Assembly: GCA_944989445.1 (NCBI GenBank)
Contig: CALYLW010000997.1
Span: forward strand, 434,751 to 498,750
DNA from: Ampullaceana balthica
Lineage: Eukaryota > Mollusca > Gastropoda > Lymnaeidae
Length of the DNA stretch: 64,000 bases
Reading direction: 5' to 3'
Within the stretch, counting starts at the first letter, position 1. Each line of letters begins with the position of its first letter. Under the pieces are notes generated by a model. That model did not search any database. It worked only from the letters and a program-made list of their open reading frames with translations, and was not told the DNA's origin. This document shows, one piece after another, positions 1 through 11,742 of this stretch. The translations under genes were made by a program, and so were the position numbers.

Positions 1-234
1 TGATGTGTGGCTATAAATACCATGTGTGTTAACAAGAAAACAACGAGCTAAGACATGTGTGTTAACAAGAAAAAATCGAACAATCGTAGAAATAAATTAA
101 AGATGGATTGGACATACGTTCTAGAAAGACAACAGCAAGCAGGACAAGCACGAAGATAAAACCAACAAGGCAAACGACTGCGACAACGGCCCAAGAAGGC
201 ACGGAGGCGTACTGTGTTGGATGAGGCAGAGGGA
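1..234. other. unassigned sequence at window start
   Basis: No gene recognised. A short direct repeat (ATGTGTGTTAACAAGAAAA, twice about 34 bp apart near positions 20-72) is the only structure seen. The segment ends at the target duplication of the MITE that follows. Confidence 0.4.
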
Positions 235-413
235 CAGTGATTTTACCTATTTGCTAAACAAGCTTTAGCTAAAGGGACCCCGCCTTCTAGTGGGGAGGGG
301 GGGGGCTGAATTTTTAAATCATATTTGGCACTGACAAAGATTATCTGGACTTCAAAAGGGCCCCCCCATATCTCAAATAGCTGAGGGCTCCATCAATTCT
401 AAATCCGGCCCTG
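235..413 (-). mobile_element. hAT-type MITE, 179 bp
   Basis: The element is bounded by identical 8-bp copies of CAGAGGGA at 227-234 and 414-421, the target-site duplication length of hAT transposons. The ends are inverted (CAGTG...TTTACCTATTTGC on the left; the right end reads CAGGGCCGGATTTAGAATT on the other strand). There is no coding capacity. A second copy in the opposite orientation lies at 50430-50606. Family membership beyond hAT-like is not determined. Confidence 0.85.
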
Positions 414-421
414 CAGAGGGA

Positions 422-3323
422 ATAGGAAAAAGTGGGGACTACAGGCAAAGTGACTGAAGCCCTGTGTTTCCAAAGGAATTTAAAGTAAAAATAATAAATG
501 AATTATTATTTTTAAAAGGAAAGTGCGTGGGGGTGGGGGGGGAAATCATGAAGATGTACAGGTTTACCTTGATAAACAATGTAAAAGACAGTGAAGTGGC
601 GAGGGTGCCGTCCTTTGTCCGCCTAAAATATTGGTCCAGTAACTTAACTTTGATTTGATGAAGTTTAACCCCTCTATTTTAACTGAGCTCTGTAGTTTTG
701 GTCCATTCATTAATATAACTGCAATGTAAATAGAATTATTTATTTCTTTATGGTATTTTGAAATAATTTAATCATTACATTTAACGTTTTCGGCATACGG
801 CAACACAACAATACAAGATTTTAAACATTACGAGCGGCTTTTCCCACATAACTTGGAGTTGGCTTCTTTTATTACTTCGATAAATTTATTGTTTAAAAAT
901 AAATGGTATATTTAAAATTAACTAAGTAACCCACTACTCACGTAGCAGCATTGCGTGCAGGTGACTCCAGTACATGGTGTATCACAAGAACTGCCAGCAC
1001 TTATTATTTGACCGTCAATCTTTATATTTGGGATTCAAACAAGTATTACTCATTAAGCATTTAGATTAGTATCTAGTGATGTGTAGCCTACTTAAGAAAA
1101 TGTTCAAAAAGGTCTCCGTCAGATATTATTGTAATTTACATTGGCTCAATGTGACTCAATGTTTGTCAACCCAAAGCAGTCTTTGGAAAATAAAAACTCA
1201 ACTCTTCTTGTAAAATATAATTCTGAGTTCAAGGTCATCAGTGATATAATAATCTCGACAAAATAGTAGTTGTTATATGTTTTGCATCAAAAAAGTATAT
1301 AACTACCTGCAATTTTGCAAAATTTAATTTTCAAATGTCTGGTTTCACATATGAATAGTTATTATCAACTACCTTGTTTTGTTTTTATCAAAGCAAAGAT
1401 CTCTTTATCAAAGATTAACATAATCATATTATGTCAATTAAGGAGGACATTTTATAAATGATATTTTTTGCTCATTAATCATTAACTTGACGATCCTATT
1501 TACTTCAGACACAATAAACTTATGTATAGAATGATCGTCTGTAATGGATGAGTTCTAGATTTGTATGCATAAACAATCCACGCACTCTTTCTTCTTTTAC
1601 AGACTTTTACTAATATCTTTCTTACCTTGATTCTCTACACTAGCACAAGTAGTTACTTTAAAGCAATGACCAAACAAATTTGTCAATTTCAATTTTTAAA
1701 CATTGTCATGTTGTTTTGTTTGGTAATAGCAGGATGTCACAAAAATTGTTTGCAATCAAAGGCATTGGGTTTAGAGGCTCATCTATTTTATTCTAAAACA
1801 TATTGTGTGTTACAAAGAAAGAGCTATACAAACACATTTCTTCAAACTTCAAACGAGCTTTTGTGGCAATAAATTACAAAATAAACAAAAATGTACAGAT
1901 TATTGCAATGACTTCTTTGAACTACGGTCATGAACGGCATTATTCGCCATGCTGCATCGATTTGAATCCGATTGTAGATTGTCACATCTCTTTTTTGTTC
2001 GTTTTCCCAATCATTTAATCAAATAGTACGTTTTACTTTGATAGAAGTGTGCGAAATGTTTAACATTTTTCGAAATCACTATCACTTATTCTACTGAAGT
2101 TATCAATAACAGTTTTTAATATTCTAATCATTACAAAGAAATGGTATTTTACATTATACTAATGTTCAAATTTGATCCAGATCGGAATTTATTGAATGTT
2201 TTATGAATCTTTTATCTCTCAAGTCGTTGGTTTCCTCCAGAAATTAAAATATTTCAATTTCAGGTAAGACAAAATATTCTACATACATTTTTTATTTACC
2301 TGGAACCTAATTATACTTTTAAAACTGGAAAAAAAATTAAAATTATCTAGATGTTATTTTTATTTTATCTTTAAAGATTTTCGTTCCTGTTACTCTTTTT
2401 GCTTGTGCTCGGATTCTTTACGTGCATGTATCAAATCTTAGGGGACAGTTGACCACTCTACGTTAAACATGATACGGGTTGACCTTTGGGAAAAGAAGGG
2501 TCAAGTGAGTGATGAGGTAAGAAAGACTCAAATGTTTATAGCTTTTAAAGAAAATAAAGGGAAACAAATAAATTTAATTTCTTATAGCCTATAAGATATG
2601 CACTGAAAAGTATGAATAAATTTTCTTCAAATGCACTACGTAAAAATTCGTTTTAACAGAGATTTCAGTCAGCCCTTTATTACTTACATTTAGTTAAAGA
2701 AAATAAAAGTAATTCGAAAATTAGAATATATTTATTCTCATATGGACTAAAGCGTGTGTTGTACAAAGTATTTTTTTTTAATTTCAAATAAATTGTAACC
2801 ATCCTCAAATCACAAGATACACAAATGGATGACGTGATTCAATTAATAAATGAAGGCTTTATTTATGAATAAGTTATAAATAAACTTTTCCGCTTTCATC
2901 GGTATGCATGAATAGACAAGTCATTAAATTATATTTACATGATATATGACCTACTATACCATTGAGAGACAAAATTTAGTGGAGATTTTTAACAATAAAC
3001 GAAAAGAAGAAAGATGGGCACCAGTATTTAAACGCAAATACGGGACAGAAGAATAGGAAGGGAGTATAAAAAAAAATACATTACAAAAACAACTCGAAAC
3101 AAAGATTCTAAAGTTACCTATGTTTTGTCAACTTCGTTCAATTCCTATGGAGCCAACATACCAAGTCCTTTTATTTATCAATATTCGATACAGATCAAAT
3201 TAGGCTTATTGCTCTGTTATAGAATGTCAGTAGCTGCAGTTTCTTAAAGTCCGTCATGATTAGCACAGTTGATGTGTTTAGACACAGCATCTATGGCATG
3301 TTTATTTATAAAGTACAGGTGTT
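422..3323. other. AT-rich intergenic DNA, no gene seen
   Basis: The short open frames here (464-658, 1627-1872, 1803-2018) show no domain, signal or splice context and look like chance frames. No RNA gene, repeat array or transposon end was recognised. Confidence 0.5.
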
Positions 3324-3331
3324 CTCTAGAC

Positions 3332-4133
3332 CAGTGCTTCTCAAACTCTTTAGTATTGCGGACCGTCAGAAAATTTTCTATTGCACCAGGGACCGGCACT
3401 ATTTTACCTGTACTGACTTGATAGCGAAACAAGCCCCTACATCGCCTACATCTACATCGCCTACATCTAAATCCCTACAAATGTTGGCATAAATTTGGAT
3501 TGTTTTATGCTACAAGTCATCGATCAATTTTGAAAATATATTTTAAAACCTTGATTACTTATTGCTCATTTACGATCGTCTTCATGTCGCATTTAAATGC
3601 TCTGATGATGGCATCCATCGCTTTAGTTTTAACTGTATTTTAAGTGGATAGTATTGTGATAAAAAAAATTCTGAATTAGGCCTAAGTCTTAGTCAAGAGA
3701 GCATAAATCATAATTTTCAAAGACATGGATATTTATTTTAAAAGATAATATTTTAACTACAGTTTCCACATGTGTAAGTGTATGCTTAATGTTCAACTTT
3801 ATGTGTCGTATGAGTCTGCTTATTTTTTGCAACTTTATCAAGTCATCGCTCGATTGAGGACAATGCTACACGCAATGGTGAAACGAATGTCCATAATGTT
3901 CCTGTACTTTTTATGTTCATTGTTGAAAACCCAACCTAACATAGGTAGGATGAAGGAAATTGAAGAAGAACATTTTATTTATATTGCCTAAAAATTGACG
4001 TATTTTATATAATTAGTATTAATGGAGAATTATAGTTACATTTGTCTTTCATTTTTCGATAACTTCTGAGGACCGGCTGTTGATGGTCCACGGACCGGCA
4101 CCGGTCCGAGGACCACCACTTTGACAAGCACTG
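3332..4133 (+). mobile_element. hAT-type non-autonomous element, 802 bp
   Basis: Perfect 8-bp target duplications CTCTAGAC lie at 3324-3331 and 4134-4141. Terminal inverted repeats read CAGTGCTTCTCAAACT on the left and, on the opposite strand, CAGTGCTTGTCAAAGTGG on the right. Subterminal GGACCGGCAC motifs occur at both ends. The interior has no recognisable transposase, so it is probably mobilised in trans. A shorter relative with matching ends is at 42890-43140. Confidence 0.88.
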
Positions 4134-4141
4134 CTCTAGAC

Positions 4142-5335
4142 CGATCCCCCAAGCGACAACCTGTCTCATCTACTTATTTTATTTTTACACATCTTGCAAG
4201 TATTGCATACTCACATTGCGACTTATTCAGGTGAAACCATATTTTATTTTAAATTTCTCGACAAGGAAAGAGATGCTGTCTATTTCGTTCAGTACTGTGT
4301 ATCGACCGGTATTGCAACAGTTACGGTTGCAACATTTTGTTCCGATTATGTATGATATATAATAGATTTTAAAAGATGAATGAAAATCGAATGTTACTTG
4401 TGTTTTAGTTCTAGAATCAAGCGTGGGTTTTTTTGGTTCAGAAGGATAACACTCTATCTCAAGCCATCAGACTCTTGTGAAGTACATTGGGGAAAAACTA
4501 GTTCATTAAGTCGAATTTCCCTAAGTCGCAAACCTCCCTATATCGAATTGTTAGTTCCCGGCCAAATTCTGCGCCTATTACGCCATTTTATGTAATCCGG
4601 AGAGGCTTTTTTTTTGCAGGTCCCTTCTTTTAGCAAGGCCCCACTGTATATAAATACTAGTTTACCATTTATTGTATACGATTGATTCATGTATTTTCAT
4701 CACAAATGCACTTGTTTGAAAAATTGAAAGCTATATAGAACCACGAGAAAATTGTTCAATTTCGATTATACAAAAAAGCAAGCTAGATAAAAGTCTGTAC
4801 AATTAACAATATTTGAAAATGTAAGACATATTCTATGAAGCACTTTTAAAATACTTGAAACTTTGTATCGGTCAAGATCAACAACCTTGTACTACTCACT
4901 TGCTTTATAAACAATACAATAATTTTAGTTCTGTGTTAGGCCACGCCTAGTATCCTGCAAACTTCAAAACATTCTATCGCAACCTTTGACCTTACAAAAA
5001 ATAATACATTTATGGTAGTACAAGTTCTGGAATCTCTTGAAAATACACATATATTTAAAAATGATTGCGTTTGGGAGATGTGAGCTTCCTACCTGTTCTT
5101 ACCAGCTTCCCCCGCGACCAAAGTGAAATTAGTTTTAATCTCCTATGACCAATGCTTTTCTTTTGCTTTCAACCAATAATAGCTATCATCATATTAAACC
5201 TGTTGTTAGTATTTGTTGTCTATAAATGGCAGTTGTTAGTAGAGAAGGCAGGTTTTTTTCAATTTTCTTTTATGTTGTATATAAGTGTGCGTGTGTGTGT
5301 GTATCTGTGTATATATGTGTGGATATATATATATA
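4142..5335. other. intergenic DNA with a possible Tigger-like end
   Basis: No gene seen. About 4480-4650 contains phrases such as CCCTAAGTCG and ends at a TA next to CAGTGGGGCCTTGC read on the minus strand, which resembles the end of a pogo/Tigger-type element; the other end was not located. A short TG/TA simple repeat at about 5285-5335 abuts the Helitron terminus. Confidence 0.35.
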
Positions 5336-5450
5336 CTAGGGGCAAGTACCCGGCTTCTCCCGGGTTTAAAATAAGGTTTTCTGTAGAAGCGTACACAACT
5401 GTTTACTTGCATGCAATAAAATGGTACATTTAACAGTGCATGTGCTGCAT

Positions 5451-7719
5451 GGCTTAATTTCAAGGATGTCACCATCCTCATCTCTCACAATAACAGTTTT
5501 GAGATCTTCAAATGAAATAGGTCCCCGAATATGGTGCAGCAGGAGGCGCATGTGAAATGCTTCTCTGTTGTGAGGATGCACAGTGTACACTCTTCCCAAG
5601 GCATTGTCTGTCACATATCCCGGGAAGTCTTCAAGAGGTATACCTTTTTTCGGATTTGCCAGACCTTTTGACTGGCATCCCAGCGAAAATGTCTAGGCAC
5701 TTCAGAATACAGCAATGTTTTTGCAAGAGGATCTGTTTTGCAGAGATCAAAAAACGCTGTTAATGTAGTCTTTGATGGAGTGTCTGTCAAATGTGCTGTT
5801 GGCTGTCCTGGTTTATATTATACTCCTTGGCCTCCTTCAAGATGTACTGCCAAGTGAACAACTGTTGGATACCTTTGATGGATGAGAAAGTTAAGCAGGC
5901 GCAACACTGCCTCACTGCTACTAATGTATCGTCCATGTTGATAATTGGTAACCCCATCAAGCATGTTCGGCATTTCATTTGCAACAGCAAATATGGCTGC
6001 ATCACTTCCCTTGGTAACATACTTGCAAATCTACTTGATGCTTGTGCCTCTATGACGTACATAGGTCATTCCATCCTGTGCATATTCATGCATGTAACGG
6101 GGCCCTCCACTGAAGGATGAAGGCAGCACCACTAATTTGCCAAGATTTGCAGAAGTCACATTGTTGTCATTCCTTACTGCCTCTAATAGTACACCATAGT
6201 CCTCAGCTCTAAGTTTTGTTTGGTTGAGTCTGATGAAACGCAATCTCTCATTCTCAACCTTAGCATACATTTCCACTATGTATTGCTGGAAAAGGCGCGG
6301 GCATCTGAGGAGTGTATTACATTCGTTGACTCTTTGCATCATGCGATATGCATAGTAGTCATTGCTTGTGGCCTTGTTTACATCTTTTATGTTCAAATCA
6401 TAGCCATCTTCTCCTCTAACAAATAGCAGAGGATACTGAAGTGGATCATATGACCTGTGAGTGTCTTGAATCCTTTGAAGTGGCATTTGTGAGCAACTTC
6501 TTGAATGCAGCACAATGTCTCTACGATCACCTAGCTCTCCAGCAATCATGATGGCCACTTCACTAACAGATGGTGCATTGAATCTGCCTTTGTGTTCCTT
6601 TAATGGTGCTTTGCCAGAAATTTTGATTTTGTAGTCCACTTGAGTGTTATCCATAATCTCAGCAGCCATTTTAAATGACCTCACATAGCTGTTATGCTGA
6701 TGCAGCATTCTTTGCAGTTTGAGGACAATGTTTCTGTCAACAGGACTGTCAAGCTAATCCAGTCGTCTTTGCACTTGCTCATCTTCTCCCAAGAAGTAAA
6801 TCTGGAGATATTTGCTGTCTACAGCATTGACTGGATGAAGAGGTCCAGCATGGTGGTACACTTGGCCTTGGACCTTGAATGTTGGTGTCCACCCATTATT
6901 CACGACAACATTAGACTTGAAGGAAGTCATGGCAAACATATTATTGAATAGTCTAATATGTTTCACAAAGTCCTTTGATTGTGCAGTTTCACCATTCAAC
7001 AGACTGCACAATGGTTCTGGTGGCTTTAGAATTGGTGGCAGTTTGACTTTACCACTGGAGCAGCACATGCCTGGAGTTTCTCCTTTCCACTTAAGTGCAC
7101 GACACTTTAGACAAACATTTGCCATTCTGCCAATGTCAAGAAGATTGTTGCTTTCATAGTCATATGATGGGTTGTACATGAAACCATCATGCATGTGGGC
7201 TTTCCATTTCAAAGTGATGGCAACATTTCTCTGTTTTCTTAAGTCAAGAAGACGTGCCACATGCTGAATAGGTCTTTCAGCTGATCTAGCAAGTCTGTGG
7301 CGGACCTGATCTTCCTGGAGACGTGATTGCCTTTGCTCAGGTCTTTCAGCTGATCTGGCAACTCTGTGGCGGACCTGATTTTCCTGGAGACGTGATTGCC
7401 TTTGCTCAGCTGTTTCAGCTGATCTGGCAACTCTGTGGCGGACATGCACTTCCTGGAGACGTGATTGCCTTTGCCCAGCTGTTTCAGCTGCTCTGACAAC
7501 TCTGTGGCGGACCTGATCTTCCTGGAGACGTGATTGCCTTTGCTCAGCTGTTTCAGCTGCTCTGGCAACTCTGTGGCGGACCTGATCTGCCTGGAGTCTT
7601 GCTCTTTTTTCATCAGGAGCTTCTACTGCACGTGTATGTTCTACGGCTTTTGACTTGACTGTTTTCCTGCCCAGACTCCCCTTTTTTCTCATAGGCATGA
7701 CTGTAGCAAAAGATGACAA
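5451..7719 (-). pseudogene. Helitron Rep (Helitron-like N-terminal) pseudogene
   Basis: Would encode the replication initiator that nicks and rejoins DNA during Helitron transposition. Reading leftward from 7719: a repetitive basic N-terminus; a zone ending YFLGEDEQVQRRLD; an in-frame TAG (6754-6756); the Helitron-like N domain with YDPLQYPLLF, RLFQQYIVEMYAKVE, LPSSFSGGPRYMHEYAQD and MTYVRH; then an abrupt jump to ICKYVTKGSDAA, followed by ARYISSSEAV-like (GRYISSSEAVLRLLNF), VVHLAVHLEGG, TLTAFFDLC, LLYSEVPRHFRW and, after a frameshift in an A run near 5650, GRVYTVHPHNREAFHMRLLL and IRGPISFEDLKTV. Further stops are TAG at 6031-6033 and TAA at 5818-5820. The segment between MTYVRH and the tyrosine motif, which in intact relatives holds the HUH histidines, is deleted. 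No ATPase/helicase domain follows. It is not functional. Confidence 0.88.
7250..7590 (-). repeat. 60-bp coding minisatellite inside Helitron N-terminus
   Basis: Five imperfect 60-bp units encode a 20-residue repeat of the type RQSRLQEDQVRHRVARSAE on the minus strand. Because the unit is a multiple of three, another minus-strand frame over the same DNA (7239-7613) also stays open. Arg/Gln-rich, probably helical. Similar repetitive N-termini are known in Helitron proteins; the function is unknown. Confidence 0.8.
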
Positions 7720-7886
7720 TGCTTTCCTGTGAATGAAGGAATGGAATGTAAATGTGATGTTTATTGCAGTGTTTGCTAGCAGTAAAGTAAATATAACAAA
7801 GAAGTATTGCGTTTACTTCGCATTAGGAACTTTGGAGCCATATTTCTGGGACTTCATTGGAAACTTGAAGGCAGTATCATTTTCTA

Positions 7887-8183
7887 TTAAGGTATTATGT
7901 TAATATCACGCGATTCCTGTCTGTTTACAAATTTGTAAAGGACATAATTGTCTTCAGCTATTAATTCACTTTGATTTATTAGAACACACTGTAATCGAGT
8001 GGCCGCAGTCTTGAAAAAGGCATCAACCACAAATTGGTGAGTGAACTTTCCGGCATTCAGAAACTGATTAAAATGACCGTCATGAATAGCAAAGTGATAT
8101 CTATACCAACGTGAGTAATCAAATAATATAAATTTTCTTTCATTAATATTTTCCCTACTGTTTATATGATTTTTTTTTAACAT
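7887..8183 (-). pseudogene. second Helitron Rep-like fragment
   Basis: A 98-residue minus-strand frame contains GHFNQFLNAGKFTHQFVVDA, then RLQCVLINQSELIAEDNYVLY. This parallels the RLFQQYIVEMYAKVE...RFIRLNQTKLRAEDYGVL stretch of the main Rep relic at 6031-6708, so it is a diverged copy of the same subdomain upstream of it. It has no start context or partner domains. It is probably a piece of another Helitron captured by Helitron A. Confidence 0.55.
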
Positions 8184-9444
8184 ACTATAAAAAGTATATA
8201 ATTAATGTTCAAAACTAAATAAAAGATCTGCTTCAATTCAAGATGAAAATCAAGAAAGCTTTAGAGCTAGAACTAAAAATGATAAGTATGCTAATTATTT
8301 TTATGGTTATGTGATAATATATTGAAAAAATTGCCCAAGTATATTATTAAAATAATAATGTATATCTATACTATATATATGAATTTATGTGTAATGAGAA
8401 AACCCTTAATCTTGGGCTACGCGCTATATTATTTTGCATAAATATTAATGATATAGTCATTATAAAACTAAATGCATAGTGAATTACATACCGCACAAAG
8501 GGCAACTGCAGTGAAGAAGTTTGGAGTATTCCAAATAAATCGTGATAAACCGGTTGTTTATTAACCGCCGGAAGCGCGTTCCAGACGTTCACTTTCAGCA
8601 TTAAATAATGCGCACCAGTTATGAATGCACCAATAATACAGCACATTGCGTTAACAAAAAATTATGTGACTGTAAAGTGAGACATATCAAGCTAGAAACG
8701 CCTTCTTGTTAATCTCGACACCAAAACATGTATTATTTTTCGTCTTAATTTGCAATAATTTATTTTATTAGATACCCCGGGGCCTAACACGGACACGCCA
8801 AGCCACAATATATAAAGGGATATTTATGTGAATATTAAGGTTTATGTCAGGTGTGTATTGGGTTTATTTGTTTTAAAGAAAAATTTCGAAACGCAAGGTT
8901 TGAGCTTAAAATTTACCCTGCTGGTTTAGTTTAAGTTATGCAAAAAGTATAAACACAGCTGCTAAGCTATAGTGTTTATGCCACACAGGGATGGACGATA
9001 TTATTGACTCCTACCCTCACCAATAAAAGGAGAAACTTTGCCCGGGTTTAAAATTTGCATGCAATAAAGGGTACACTACTGTATATTTGCATGCAATAAA
9101 GGGTACATTTAACTTAAAGCAATGTGATTGACAACATTTTTGGCAGTTCAATTTTTTTATAGAGCTCATATTAGGAAAAACTACATTTTGGGCCCCCGGC
9201 CCCCAGTATCTTATATATATGGAACGAAACTGTTTAATAACCTTTCCGGTTTAATTTTGTGTACGTGTACCAAATTTCACTTAATTTGGTTGTTTGGATC
9301 TTGAGTTAATAGGGAACATCCAGACAGACGACAGACAACAAATGCGTCTTATATGTACTATGCTATATGGGCAAGTACCCGGCTTGTCCAGGGTTTAAAA
9401 TAAGGTACTTTATGTAGAAGCGTACAAAATTGTTTATTTGCATT

Positions 9445-9867
9445 CTATCCAGCTGAAAGCAAGCTGCAGGCATTTGAAAACAAATGAATGAGGAAAACTC
9501 TCCAGATCTCATATTTAGAACATAAGACCAATGAATATGTCTGGGACCGAATCAACTATATTACGGATCATCAAGAAACAATCGTAAAAACAATTAAGAG
9601 AAGCAAGATGGCATGGTTTGGTCATGTACTGCGACATGATACCCTGACAAAAATTATCCTTCAAGGCACTGTAGAAGGGGGCCGGCGAAGAGGTCGACAA
9701 CGGTAAAGCTGGCTGGACAACATAAAGAAATTGACAGGGATGAAATTCCATGAATTATTGGCCGCCGCTCAAAATAGGCATATGTGGAGATCGTTATCTG
9801 TTGATGTGTCCATCCGCTCCCCCGACGACCGCAACGGTCACGGGACTGATGATGATGATGATGATCG
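9445..9867 (+). pseudogene. RTE-like LINE C-terminal fragment
   Basis: The tail of a LINE reverse transcriptase, truncated at its 5' side. Visible motifs in order: LQAFENK, ISYLEHKTNEYVWDRIN, MAWFGHVLRHDTLTKIILQG, GGRRRGRQR, then after one stop SWLDNIKKLTGM, ELLAAAQNRHMWRSL and SIRSPDDRNGHG, ending in a GAT microsatellite (about 9848-9865). A short GAT tail and an extreme 5' truncation are typical of LINE insertions. It is inserted in Helitron B in the opposite orientation, so it is younger than that Helitron. Stops at about 9484 and 9704 show that it is dead. Confidence 0.8.
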
Positions 9868-9890
9868 AGCTGATAATTTAATTTTTTTTT

Positions 9891-10740
9891 CGTATGTTAT
9901 CATTGCGGGAGAGTTCTCAACAACTTCCCAAAGTTTCATGCTCCTATTTACACGGGAAATTGGATATTTAATGATGAGTCTGTTTTATATAGCTCATATT
10001 AGGAAAAAACCTACATTTTGGCCCAAGGCCCCCTAGTGAGTGAAAAAATTTTATATATTTTTTTCGCATTTTACCATCGCGCGAGGGTACTCAAAATCTT
10101 CCCAAAGTTTCATTCTTCTACTTACACGGTAAGTTTGAGAATTATTGATGAGTCAGTTTTATATATTTAAAAAAATACATTCAGTCCTCTGACCACCCAG
10201 TGAGTGGTAATTTTGATTAATGTTTCGCCAGTTAACATTTTGGGAGGTTACATAACAACTTCCCAAAGTTTCATACTTCTACCTACACAGGAAATGGGAG
10301 ATTGAATGATGAGCCTGATTTATATAGCTCATTTAAGAAAAAAACTACCTTTGGGCCCCCGCCCGCCCCCCCCCCGCCCCAGTTAGTGATAATTATATAT
10401 TTTGTTTCGACTGTTACCATTGCGGGAGGGTACTCAACGACTTTCCAAATTTTCATGCTTCTACCTACTCGGGAATATGAGGAATTGGTGTTGATTCAGT
10501 TTTATATAGCCCATATAAGGAAAAACCGGTTTTGGGGCTCCCCGCCACCTATGAGTGGAAATGTTTACATTATTTTTCACCAATTATCGTCATAATAGTG
10601 TATTCGGCAAGTTCCCAAAGTTTCATGCTTCTACCTTCACGGGAAGTTGGAGAATTAGTTTTGAGTCAGTTTTAAATATACGGGAAAAAATACATTTGGG
10701 CCCACGCCCCCAGTAAGTGATAATTTATATAATTCATTTT
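9891..10740. repeat. five tandem units of about 160-180 bp in Helitron B
   Basis: Units start near 9891, 10065, 10226, 10408 and 10578. Each carries TTCCCAAAGTTTCATgCTTCTAC (or a close variant), an ACGGGAA block, GATGAGTCAGTTTTATATAG and a poly-C/G-rich GGGCCC stretch. Partial units recur in the flanking Helitron ends (9160-9200, 11417-11462). This matches the known habit of some Helitron-like elements, including bivalve Pearl-type elements, of carrying a central array of about 160 bp. Confidence 0.78.
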
Positions 10741-11092
10741 TCTGTTGTATGGGGTTTATTTGTTTTAAAGAAACATTTCGAAATGCAAGGTTTGAGCTTA
10801 AAATGTGCCCTGCTGGTTTAGTTTAAGTTATGCAAAAAGTATAAACACAGTTGCTTAGCTACAGTGTTTATGCCACCCAGGGATGGACGATATTATTGAC
10901 ACCTACCCTCGCCAATAAAAGGAAAAAGCTTGATCGGACGACAGGATAAAATACATATAGAATACATAAAGAAACAGTGTAAAGTAAAAAAGATGTAATT
11001 TGCAAACAAATTTTATAAAAAAATATATACGTTATCTTGTTAAAGGCGCAACATTAACAGACATAAAAATAAACCGTTTCATAACATTTAGT

Positions 11093-11212
11093 TCACAACA
11101 AAAAACACACACACTCACTGATTCACACATGTGCACACAAATACTTAAACGCACACAACAAAAAACACACACACTCACTGATTCAAACATGTGCACAGAA
11201 ATACTGAAACGC
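11093..11212. repeat. 60-bp direct duplication, CA-rich
   Basis: Two near-identical 60-bp copies (from 11093 and 11153) of a CACACTCACTGATTCA-containing unit, inside Helitron B. No coding meaning; both strands stay open only because of the composition. Confidence 0.7.
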
Positions 11213-11619
11213 ACACCCACAGCGGTATATTAACAATTAAAAAAATAAATTAATATAATCACTGCTCTTTTCACTTTGTTTCCTATTTACAAATTAATAT
11301 GAACTCAAACTATGACGTCACATCACATTATTTTATGGCAATAAACGCCATCTTGTTAATCTCGACACCAAAATGTTTATTATTTTACGTCTTAATTTTC
11401 AATAATTTTTATTTTATATAGCTCATATAGGGAAAAACTACATTTTGGGCCCCCGGCCCCCAGTATCTTATATATATGGAACGAAACCTGTTTAATAACC
11501 TTTCCGGTATAATTTTGTGTACGTGTACCAAATTTCACGTTATTTGGTTGTCTGGATCTTGAGTTATTAGGGAACAGACAGACAGACATCCAGACAACAA
11601 ATGCGGCTTATATATAGAG

Positions 11620-11666
11620 AGATATAGATATAGATATAGATAGATAGATATATATATATATATATA

Positions 11667-11730
<64 letters not shown>

Positions 11731-11742
11731 TTTGTGTGTGTG
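11620..11742. repeat. compound TAGA/TA/TG microsatellite
   Basis: ATAG repeats, then TA repeats, then about 35 TG dinucleotides, at the 5' end of Helitron B. Simple repeats next to Helitron termini are common. Confidence 0.9.

Larger units (their letters stand above)
5336..9357 (-). mobile_element. Helitron A, defective, with Rep relic
   Basis: Helitrons are rolling-circle transposons encoding a Rep/helicase protein. The 3' terminus is clear on the minus strand: a GC hairpin (CCCGG-GAGAAG-CCGGG), then TACTTGCCCCTAG at 5336 followed by T in the flank, the classical CTAG|T end. The 5' part, about 9160-9357 (TAAGACGCATTTGTTGTCTG read on the minus strand), matches the 5' end of Helitron B at 11.6 kb. 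It carries broken Rep sequence (5451-7719) and a second Rep-like piece (7887-8183); no helicase region is seen. An internal block at 8840-9030 is shared with Helitron B, and a second partial 3'-end copy occurs near 9035-9110. The exact right boundary is uncertain by about 10 bp. Confidence 0.75.
9358..11618 (-). mobile_element. Helitron B, non-autonomous, head to tail with A
   Basis: Same orientation as Helitron A. Its 3' end (about 9358-9440) repeats A's end: a CCTGG..CCGGG hairpin and GGGTACTTGCCC on the minus strand, with the terminal CTAG eroded. The 5' end near 11618 begins TCTATATATAAGCCGCATTTG on the minus strand, with TC as expected for Helitrons. The interior has no Rep sequence. It holds a LINE fragment (9445-9867), five satellite-like units (9891-10740), blocks shared with A (10745-10930 and 11330-11600) and a duplicated CA-rich stretch (11093-11212). 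A simple repeat follows the 5' end. Confidence 0.68.

Noticed and set aside
5557..6426. Plus-strand frames at 5557-5763, 5791-6120 and 6220-6426
   Set aside because: Shadows of the Helitron Rep relic on the minus strand.
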